A stretch of 26,315 bases of DNA from Echinostoma caproni (taxonomy: Eukaryota; Platyhelminthes; Trematoda; Plagiorchiida; Echinostomatidae). Made by a program: the position numbers and the translations under genes. Shown here piece after piece: positions 1 through 10,800 of the stretch (the stretch's first letter is position 1; every line of letters begins with the position of its first letter). The DNA is taken from assembly GCA_900618425.1 (NCBI GenBank), contig UZAN01040839.1, positions 2,851 through 29,165 on the forward strand, in the 5' to 3' direction. Below the pieces are notes generated by a model. The model worked only from the letters and a program-made list of their open reading frames with translations, searched no databases and was not told the DNA's origin.

Positions 1-550
1 AAATCAACATGCGTGCACACAATCGTTGGTGTTCTGTTGATGTGGTTGACTGGGTGAGCAGAACATAAATGCGCTTCGATTTCCCCGTTTATCACCTGTG
101 CTCCCGAAGACTGTCACAGACCACGGGAAGCAGTTGGTCGTAATCATCACAAAAACTGGCACATTATTCCCCGTATCAGCAGACCTACACGGACTTGGAG
201 CATTAGGGTCCCCTTTCCATGATATATTTTAATTTTTTTCACTTGTTTTGTCATTTCTGGGGGTCGATGATTTTACATTTTGGTTTGCAAATACAGCTAA
301 ACCGTATGAAGTTTGTAGTAATAAAAGTTAAAAAGCTATTTTCATTTCAAATTCATCGAGCACACTACACAGCCTTTCAGTCTACTTAGACTAATTTTTT
401 CTCAGCTAAAGTAAGCGACTTCAAAATCAATTTGATTCAAATGAGTATGCAAGTAATTGGTCAGTGAATGTAGTTCACTTACTTTGTAATCCATCAGTGA
501 CTTCGCCGTGTTACTCGGTCCAAGAGGGCTGCCAGAGTGAAGTTCCGTTG
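1..550 (-). other. 3' UTR and downstream flank of Tbx2/3
   Basis: No protein-coding signal is visible beyond the TAG stop of the Tbx2/3 gene. The sequence is AT-rich, with long A and T runs around 226-345. No AATAAA is present on the minus strand here; the only near match is one ATTAAA. Confidence 0.5.
228..233 (-). terminator. Candidate polyadenylation signal ATTAAA for Tbx2/3
   Basis: ATTAAA, the commonest variant of the poly(A) signal, lies on the minus strand about 320 nt after the stop codon. It sits in a T-rich/A-rich context that could serve as downstream element. It is only a 6-mer, and the true 3' end could lie outside the window. Confidence 0.25.
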
Positions 551-918
551 CTAAACTGTTGTGGTTTGAATGCTCTCCACGCACNATGTGGAAGCTGCAA
601 CCTCTGGAGGGAAAGGTGGGGCTAACAGTGTTCGAGGATTATCTGGAATTGAGGCATCTCCAGTTGATCGAGATAGCCCACCGGGTTGAATCATGGTTGG
701 ACTTCTAGGACATCGACTAGCGGGAATCTCGGACAAATGCGATGGGGGTGGTGATAGTGGTGGTACATCTGCTGCTGGACGGGTGGAAGAATTGCGGTCT
801 ATGCCGGTGCGAGATGCGAGTCCGGTCCAAGAATGCAAATTTGAAATAGATATTCCACTTGTCGGACAGTGATGCACAGTATGTTGAAATCGTTGATTTG
901 CCTGTACATTGTTTGCAT
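551..918 (-). CDS. Tbx2/3: Tbx2/3 coding exon 6: terminal C-terminal exon with stop
   Basis: Two bases (AT) complete codon 560 as Asn, followed by 121 codons and a TAG stop at 553-551. The acceptor ttctgtttag has a good pyrimidine tract, and the phase matches the exon 5 donor. The product is Ser/Pro-rich, with a [10 protein letters not shown] segment. An undetermined base at 585 falls in the middle of codon 671 (TNG, ten residues before the end). It would read as stop if A, otherwise Leu, Ser or Trp. The exon has no conserved domain, so its inclusion rests on frame, phase, splice signals and composition. Confidence 0.75.
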
Positions 919-3900
919 CTAAACAGAAACATGAACATGATAAGACAGTCAAGAATCATCGTCGACTGCGAAGAAATTTTCAAATTGCATTCATAAAGCG
1001 GAGTCAATACACTGCTTAAGAACGAAAAGTTGTTTTATCCTAGTTAGTCACCGTCAACGGGGCATTTATTTTGGAACTGCAGGGATTCAAACCAAGACAC
1101 AAGACGTTGTTAATCCAAGCGTTGTGGATTTGCACTGCAAATTATTTCTAACAGAGATGAAAACAGTTATGTGGTGCTTCCACTGCTTTTCAGTGGTGAG
1201 TGACTCGTTAACTCTATCAGACGAGTATACGCTTATAAACCAGCCATGTTTTAATAAGGTGGATTTTGTTTTAATAATAATAATATTATTCTTTTGATCA
1301 TGCATTATGGTTGCAGGCTTTATCAACTTGGCGCTCAAAAGTAAAAAGGAATCTGATTATTATTCCTTGTGAATTCTATTTAACGCCTTACTATTTATTT
1401 TGGGCGACTGAGGTTTGATTTATTGGCTTGTAACAAGCCTAATTTAAAGTTGGTCACAAATTGAAGGAAGCAGACCGAGGTTACTCGCATTAAAATAAAT
1501 AACCGAATAGTTAGTAAAATAGGAGCGATCATCTAATCGACTTCGATAGTTATAAATGGGTTTATTGCATTGAATTATCCACCTCATTTCAGATTCTCGT
1601 GGGTTTATTAATTAAAACTGCGTCTGACATAACGCTTTGCAAAATTTTTAAACGAACATGATGTGTGACCGCTGTTGATACTCCCCAAATTCGTCTCCCC
1701 CATCATCGTAGAAGAAGAAAGTTTACGCGTGTTGCGCAGTCAATAAGAGCATAACCGTATGACAATAGGATTGCTTCTGGTGACGTTGTTCGAACGACTT
1801 AAGTCTCGACGTCCGTGGAGGGGACTGGGCTTCAAGTTTGGGACTTTGAAACCTACCGTCGTTCTCACCACTATCACCACCACTACCTAACTTCGGTGAA
1901 AGGCTCAATACCATGCCAACCCTAGTCAGACTCTAGGATAAACCAGTTCAATTAATATATTATTGTTTCGGCTCTATGACTCGAGACAACGTGGTGTACA
2001 ATCCAAAGGAAAAACAACTTGAATGAAAGTAATCATATACTAATAAAATGTAAAACCGTATAGGCTTACATTCACCTTGCATGCAGGGGATGAACGAATT
2101 CGTGCGCAGTATTTGTCAGTTTGCAGACTGAGGGAGAATAAAGTGCATTCATAATGTTCTCAAAAACGATGTTTCAGATACATCATCAGCTTGGATTTTG
2201 AAATACTTTGAAAGACGGCAGAACCACAATGATACTCACTCATAAAGTTCCCAATTCCACCCTAAAGAAATTTTACCAATCGGTTTTACGTTCCTGTCCT
2301 TCACCGGTGGATTTAATGACTACTACTTGTACGACCCCGACAATGATATATATGTGGTTCTATCGCTCTTCATAGTTCAATTTCGGCACTAAATAAGTGA
2401 TCTTAGTCGTAGTACTGAATTAAAATTGATTCAAGGTGTATGAGAACTTCCAATAAGTCGCTTGCTATTTACATCTAGAGGTTGTGAGCCATAAATTAGA
2501 ACCGATCGATACAGATGTATGATCCATCGAACGATTGTTTGACCACCCACGTCTATTTGATCACAGCCAAATCTCATTTTAAAAACGAACCATGCTATTG
2601 GTCCTGAAACGAGGCCTCGTATTAATTAAGACTCGGGTTTACAGCTTTACGAAATGAATAACAGCTCAAACTTAAACAGTGCAGGAATTCGCCACTTAGG
2701 ATACAAGCGCTCTGGCTGACACCATTTGGCAGACTCGGCACGCGCGAACTGGTTTTGATAATTGAAGATCTATGGTTTATGAACACCTCAGACCAGTAAT
2801 GTTTTAATGATCCTAAAAACATGATAGATCTGTTACATACGGAAATTTATACTGGACGCTTTGAGCTGACCCAAAATAGTAATCTCTTCTACAAAAAAGC
2901 AGAGAATTCATTAAGAATCTAGACAATCTAAGTGAACATTCGAAATTTCCAGCTGCACCAATCAGCCTTTCTTCTCAGAAAAAAGGTGGGAGCGAGAGTA
3001 AATTTGGTTGCTGATTTCTTGTATCATCGTTAGAAGTATAACTAAGGAATCAATACCACCTATCTGTGGCATATTCAAACAATTATGTTCGACACTCCGC
3101 GAAACTTCCATCGTATCACATGTTCACGGAGTGAGTTAACTTTTCTCCCTTATAAGTACTGATTTTTCCGTTGCAAACATGCACAGTCAACTTACTGATA
3201 GCCGCGAGTTTTGCATCGAGACCAAAAAACTCAGCTGGACTGTAGTGCGGTTTGGACTGAATAGCGTCTCGACTCAAACCAGGACCCATACTGGATGAGA
3301 GGAATTCGCCCAGTCCTAAACGATTCCCGAACGGTTGTAAATGTTTAAGTGCTTCTCGAAACTGTTCACTAGACGGTGCGTTGCTCCAAGCTAGGGGACC
3401 ACTGGATGGATTGGTCGGTGAACACAAGCCGTTGAATGCGTTGGACAAGGTGAGGGCATGCAGCGATCGGAATCCCGAACCGGTTTCATCCCCGTCCTCC
3501 GGTGAACCGAGACAACCGGTGTATTTGCCATAATGTGCACGTTGTCGTCTGCGGGGAGGGTTGTAGAGGTGAAGAATGAATTGTACATCACTTTGGTCAA
3601 AATGCAAATCAAGGTGGAAATAAGTTAGGGGGCAATAGTCTATATTTTTAAAATCCATAATCACAATACAGGGTCTGCAAACTAATCGGATATCATGCGG
3701 CTTCGATAAAGGTCTCTTTAGTTAACCTCTGTCTTTTCACAGTCATCTATTCACAAACTGGTGACCGGAACAACTTATGTTCGAAAGAAGTCCAATGGTA
3801 AATTGTACTACCCTACTACCTCCCTCAAACTTGAACTATTCATGCAGAAAGTCCTGAATGATTGTTGCAAAAGGCCAAATAAGGTTGCCTAATGGTAATG

Positions 3901-4818
3901 TGAAGCTTATCACAAACTGATATGCTCGTGCGTTTGTTGGAGTCAGTCATAGTGATGCACAAACTGTCCCATCCCTAACCCGGTCTCCATCTTACTTTAT
4001 GACCATGAAATCATGCTATTGACTTGTACATGAATGACTCAAAAAATATTTCTCTTATGCACAGAAAAAAACGCGCTCAGTGGTTCAACTCACTTTCGAT
4101 GGTACAGATATAACAGTAAACAGATACTATACGCATAACCGATTGGTAATTAACTTCGTTTACTCATTCACACGTTACTCATTATTTACACTACGTAAAT
4201 ATTGGGTTGACGAAACTGGTTACATTTACTGTTGGGTCAAAACAAAGCCACGACATTCACATACTGCATAGCCATGCTCATTTTCGCCAAATAAAAGTGG
4301 AAGAGAGGATTTTTCGACAACCCCGGAAGAGAATAACAATTCTTTGGTAGTTTCGGCTTGGTCATTGATTCAATCATTCATCCATTAGTCGATATGAAGA
4401 TGAAATCTTCCATTCCGAAAGACCTATCACAGAATACTGTCACACTATCTCACTTGAGACTGTGAACAAGTCCGAAGTACTCAGTTTCTCGTCCCTGACA
4501 AACATTACTGAATGAACAAGTCTAGGCAAACGGTTTATCAGTTGATTATATACATCTGTATGACAGCTATGGGCTCCGAAATGAGTGTACAAAACATCAT
4601 CAGGTTTGATGACAGCTAGCTAACTAATCAACCGCTTTTGTCTTGTCCGCTGGTAGTTTGTGAACCACACCCTGTGTCAATCGAAAACCTTGCAACCGTC
4701 CCCCTCCTCCCTTACCTGTGTGACATTCTGGTTGGATAGAAAGGTAGATATGCAGCCAGTTTAAATGTGTTTGTGCAACCTGGGTGGCCACCATCACTTA
4801 GGTCAGCTCTCTCTTTGT

Positions 4819-4854
<36 letters not shown>

Positions 4855-7800
4855 CACCATAGCTCAAAATACTCGGCGATTGCAACTGCTGACAGGTGGC
4901 CCCAGGGGATGCTACAACAAATAACCCATCTCCGAGGTCCCATGTCGGAAACAGAGCCTCCAGACTGGGCAGATATCGCCCGGACTCAATCACTTCCGAC
5001 GGCCGGTGTCTGCGTGTGCAGGAGTATTTACAATGCACATTGAAGCTAGGGGCCGCAGTCATCAGCCATAAAAACTGACACGTTCTTAAACACTATCCCG
5101 GATACCAGGACGATCACCAAGGGATAATAAAGAAAAAGTGACCGGTGAGGAGTGGACAACAACTCACTTTTTCTCCCGACGTCCCGTTCCGTTGTCCCGA
5201 AATCCTTTGGCAAATGGATTATTATCGATTTTGAGCTGGGTGATCTGATGGTAACAAAGAGATGAGCGTAGGACGCTTTGTAATGACCATGGGAATGACG
5301 TTAAATAAGGGTTTTATCACGAAAGGTAACATATTTTCAGCAATGTTCAACTAATCGAGGCGGTTTTCATAATGTCATGTGCACTGGCTGTTCCCGTTTC
5401 AGTGGAAACTAAATTTGCAGTGGAGAAACCAGTGTCAAAACCTGACGTGATCTATACTATCATCGTGGTCCAGACGATATCCGTCGAAAGATAGCCAAAA
5501 AATAGTATTATATAACAGCATTACTCTGTATTGCAGTTGTATCCGACTCAATTCCACATTCTGGAACTGTATAACCGCATAGTAGTGATTGTCCCGGATT
5601 CGTGTGACTCGAAGAACACGGCCCAAAACAATCACTGCTGGCACATACCGCATCTCATAAGTTGAACAGGACTAATTCTATAGCATTCTGTTTCTCTATA
5701 GATTGAACTACCTACCCAATCACCACCAAGAGGTTGCGTGCGAACCACACCCACACCTTTCCGGTTGTGCCAATGGCCACCGGTTCAATTGGGTATCGAG
5801 GTGAATTGAGCACCTTGGACGTCTGACCCGTCTGAAGGGTGAACAATTCGATGAACTCCCGATGGACTGCTGTTTTCACACCTCCCCGCTGTCTTACGGG
5901 TCAGGCTAGCCAAATTTTCCAGTTGTGGATTCCTCAAGATAATTCACCTGCCTTGGCCTGGGAGACCTGGCGTTATCCGGCCCACATGCAAATCGTGCAA
6001 CGTTTTTCTTTTTATAAAGACTGTTGTACTATGGTTTGTTGGGCACACAGTCTAGCCTCAGACGGGTGATATATATATATATATATGATCACTACCTCCA
6101 AAAATACACTTTCATTTTGATTCAAAACTCCCTGACTGTATGCCTTACGAAATGGATGACCACCTCTCAACGTGGTGTTGAATATTCCAATTATTAAATA
6201 AAGTGCGTTGTTACTTCGAACTAGTACTACAATGTGATTCTCTACAATAAACCATCAGTCGTCCTCTATCGTCCCATCCGGACAGTATCTCAACGCATTT
6301 GTGCATTTGTAGTTGGATCATTGAGAAGAATAGTTCATTAGATTAGTGAAAAATCACTACGGGTGTGCGTAAATGTAGCGAGAACAGGGCACAATGAAAG
6401 GACCGATGATCAAAAGTTGACATCAGTTTAGCTCAGTGATTTAATTTTGTAAACCCAGTTTGATCAGCCTTTCACACATCAATGAAATGTTTTTCCGGAG
6501 GTATTGTCTTCGTCATTGGACCCTGCTGGGAAATCGGAATAATGTGATTGGTACTGCACTGTTTCGATAACTAAATATAAAACGCTTATTTCTTCACATA
6601 CCAACAGAACCAGGAGGACTACCGAACGAGTGGGAGTTGATGTATAACCGTTGAATTGGCACCCTGAGTTATACGTGTCCAACTAATCATTGAGCAACTG
6701 GTTAGTTGGTGAGAATACTTAGTAGCACCAGTCCTGAGAATAAATCCGATTAAATTGCAGAAAAACGACGTTTGTTTCTAAAATTGTTCCCAGCTTGAGT
6801 GAGATATGACTCATGTTTAAAACGAAAAGCAGAATATCTATGTTTGTGGAATACCGGAATTGCTAGCTCCCTATTTTCGTTTGGTTAGAAAGACGTGTAG
6901 GTAAAGAAGACCAAGCATTAGACTTACGCACGGTTGCTGTTGAAAACAAATTGACACCTGAAATAACCTCTCACGTGATCTGAAATTGAACACTGACCTT
7001 AGACCAGTTGCTCGTGTACCTTCTTGTTTAAATGACACACGTCTCATCACTGGCATTTCTGATTCTTTTGTGGCACCAAACCTGAACAGATCTGATTAGA
7101 TTAGAGCAACTGTTTAAAAGCAGAATTAAGAATCATTTTGGAATGTTTAATTTTTGGTTTGGCATTCCACTGACCGGGCTGACTGTACGGACGGGGTAAC
7201 GATCCTGCTGCCTAACCATACTGCTCAACAGAATCAACCGGGTAGAGGAGAGAACAAAGACATCGGTATTCGAGCAAGTAGTGAATTCCTCTCACTAATA
7301 ATGCAACTTTTCTCTGTCGAACAGATTAATTTAAAGTGTCCAAAGTTGTAATTCCACTTTCAATTAGATCACGCTGATTGACCGTTTTGATTTTTTGGAA
7401 TCACCTACTCAACACACTCTCACGATCAAAGCCGATTTTCGAGTTCAATAAAGTAAAAAGAAAAATTCTCGGTTATCACACATCAAAACAGAATACAAAC
7501 AAATAGGCAAATCGGAAGCGGATTCCTGGATAAACTTATATGTGACAGAGAGAGAGACAATGATAACAATAATCGGTCGAATTACATGATTGGGCTGCAG
7601 CAAAAATTCATGGGTGCAGTGAGCGAGTGGGCGATGAAGTGTGTATGCGTGAATGGAAGGTCACCGTAACAAACGAACTTTTCACCAGCACAAAACGACA
7701 GTTTTCACTGTCTAGCTCACTCGACTCGCTCAACATAGCGCGAGGACGCAGGATAGAAAAATTATGCATCAAAGTTTCACCATCGTTCCGAGAAGATCAC

Positions 7801-10800
7801 ATGCACGCATACGCAGAGTAATGTGAGAATAATGTTTAACTATTACGACCGAAATCGTGGGTTTCTGAACGATATCAGATCCAGTATGATGCTTTTACTC
7901 TTCCCGTTAGACTTTACCCACAACACCTAAAGCTCGAGTAAGTTTCAGACACGGAGGAGTTGAATTTATTTCAAACATGATTGTTGCTCATATTTTTAAG
8001 AACTGTGTTATAAATATAAATAAATGTCTTTTTACTTCCTTTTTTATTTATCGAATATACAAATGCACAGTCAACATTCAGAAAGGGGGCCACGGTGATA
8101 GAAAGGCTGTCTGAGAAGACGGGCGGCGATGGAGCGGTTCGAACTCGAGACTCACAAGTCACAATTTGGTGACCTAACCACTTGGCCACCACCGCCCAAC
8201 GACCTCTCTCTACGGTTTGTCAAAACTTGAACAGTATAGGTACGGTATAGGCTGTAAGCGCAACTAGCAGGAAGAAACAAAATCAGTCGATTCACTCCGC
8301 ATATTGTTATCGAAACCTAGTTACATGTCATTGGGGTGTGACGCGGAGGCTGTCCAGTGACTAGTTACTCCGTACCATAGAGCGTGAGTAATCCGTGATT
8401 GCCCCGGGATCTTCCGAAACTTAAAATATCTTTTGATGAGATAAAACTGAACAACCTTTCCTTAGGTATGACATGGGGGCAATTAAATACAAGATAAACT
8501 GACGGTGATTTACTCCGCACAGATGGACTATTTCCGTGAATTGGTTATTTCTTATTTAGGTCCTTTTAACTCGGCGAAATCGACTCTTATACCTGATCAA
8601 ACGCTGTGATGTCACGATTGTCTGATGAGAGTATCGTTACTCTTCTCTTAGGTCCACTGATACTTCCTTAACACAGTTAGCATCTTGTGAAATTTTCGGT
8701 GAATCAGATCTTCAGCTATCCACGAGAAAGATGCAGGATGCTCATTTGATACAGGAATTTACGTAGACGTTCCTTCAGCCATTGTTAAGACTATATATTT
8801 GTGGAAGCAATTCTACCATCAATTTTGTGATCAACATAAAACCGACAATTTCGTTAAGGGATTGACAGTAAATCATCCCGTCATTAGTTAAATCAGGAAG
8901 TAAGTGACATTTATCTAATCGATTGCAACAGCGTAATCTTAGGTACCCACATTGAGCGCGTATTCATGTTGCAGTAAGGCTGTATGTGCTAAATTTCTCA
9001 CAACAGCCTTTCTCCGCTGTTAGCCCAGTGTATGTGTGTGTGTCTGTATGTCGGTACACCAAAGGGGCACTTACTCGTTCATTCTGATACGCCGTGACCG
9101 CGATAAACTCGGTTTCGTCAAACACGAGTGTGGTAAAATCGCATTGATTCAATTTTGCTGTGTGATCCGCACGTACGATGTGAAATCGGGGAATGTATTT
9201 GTGCATAGAGTTCAACACCGCTTGCTGTAAATCAGAGGAGAAACTAGATTAAATGTTATCCAAAATAAAATTTGACAAAGATAAATTTCAGAAATACATA
9301 GTGAACTATTAATAATACTTGTTTACTGCTTTCCATCGAATTAACAGTTATAGAAGCACTTTTCGAGAAGGGGAAAGCAATCACTCAAATGGCCTTTAGC
9401 GGGATACGCAGGAATGGAACAACTAAGGGGTTCGAACACAGAAACTACGCTTGACCATCACCAGGACTGTCAAGATTGACCGGAAAAGAAAGAGAACCAA
9501 GCTCATGAATGAGCCGGGTTGATAGACAAAATAGTTCACGAGTAAGAAGTTATCTGTACTCATTGTATCATCATGAGTTCTATCTGTCTCGCTTGGGGCT
9601 GTGAGAAAAAGTATCACACATAAGGGTATTGCACACAATGTTGACAACCGGACACCGGTTTTCTCTGGAACATCTCACAATCTCAGATCCAATGATCATC
9701 TCATGGTGACTATCTGCACATTGTATTATGGTGTTTACGTGTCTAACACTCCGTTCACACTGGTGTCGTGACAAACAAGTGCACGGTCGGTTTCAGAACA
9801 TCTCACCTTGATTCACACGCAAACGCATGTCTGGCCTCTGTCCATCTAATTGTAGCTATTCGATCTAAAGCAGTATGATAGATGTCACAGTGAGTGAATG
9901 TGCTGCTACTGCTACTGCTGCTGCTGCTGCTGGTGGTGGTGGTGGTGGTGGTGGTGGTGGTGATGTCGAAAGGAGGAGACACGGCCACCGAAATGCACAC
10001 ACACACACACACGCACATACACATCGTGCATACTTACATGACACACCCTCCCCTTTCGCATAACTGTATGCACACAAATTCTTGTGTGTACTTGGTATAG
10101 CAATAGGCTAAATTCGTCAACAGCTCCTCTCCCTCCACACACAACCTTATGTCCCTGATGCTAGTGAAATCGGATGTGACTTGTGGGACTTTGGTGATAA
10201 ACTGATGAGCCTGTGTGGTGTGAACGTTCATGTACGTGCATATGCTCCCGTGCCTAACAGATTCTGTGATAAGCCATGGCACCAACTTAATTCAATCCTG
10301 TCATGTCATTCACCATGCCATCCAACTACTTTCCCGGAAGCTATATCCCCTGAGTACTTACTCGTTTGTGTGTGGCCTGCCAAAGTAAAAATTAAGACAG
10401 TTTACAAATTGATATTTGTAAACAGTGGAGTGTGAGAATATCGGTGCGATTATAGCATGAACAGGAGTAGGCGAGCAAGCACACAAGCACGCACACAACG
10501 TGCGAGCTAGCGAGGGAGCGAACGACCGACCGACCGACCGAGCGAGCGAGCGAGCGCAGAGTGTGAATATGATACAATTGAAAACCGCCGTGAGCCGTCG
10601 TGAATAAGATGATGGGTAGGAGACGAAGGAGGACATGTGGGGAATAAAAACAACAGAGGGAATCATAGTCTAAATGAATAACTTACAAAGGGCTGTCGAT
10701 CGGTCACATTGTTTGTGAGCTTGAGTTTGTGAAATGATATTGGTTTATGCATCCATTCTTCCCCCGTGGCTGGAGAATCCGGATGCATGTATGGTTTGCG

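Larger units (their letters stand above)
5245..9074 (-). other. Intron 3 of Tbx2/3
   Basis: A 3.83-kb intron, donor gtaagt at 9074, acceptor accatcag at 5245. It contains a SINE (8026-8197), an (AT)n tract at 6069-6086, and a GC-richer, protein-like stretch at about 5712-5990. The remainder is AT-rich sequence in which I see nothing definable. Confidence 0.8.
9225..10686 (-). other. Intron 2 of Tbx2/3
   Basis: A 1.46-kb intron, donor gtaagt at 10686, acceptor atttacag at 9225. It is dense in simple repeats: (CTG)n, (GGT)n, (CA)n and tetranucleotide runs. A palindromic gttcgaac at 9431-9438 resembles a Pol III B box but lacks a clear tRNA-like body. Confidence 0.8.

Noticed and set aside
1723..1914. 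63-codon minus-strand open frame as an additional Tbx2/3 exon
   Set aside because: No acceptor/donor pair of matching phase was found, exon 5 joins exon 6 in phase without it, and it overlaps a likely repeat.
7971..8192. 73-codon minus-strand open frame
   Set aside because: It is the translation of SINE copy 1; the frame at 19737-19964 is the equivalent in copy 2.
9894..10142. Several overlapping open frames around 9.8-10.1 kb on both strands
   Set aside because: They are translations of trinucleotide and CA repeats (poly-Leu, Ala, Gly, His or Gln runs), not genes.
10358..10666. Minus-strand frames with repeated [14 protein letters not shown] residues
   Set aside because: Produced by the CGAC/CGAG tetranucleotide repeat; the sequence is intronic.
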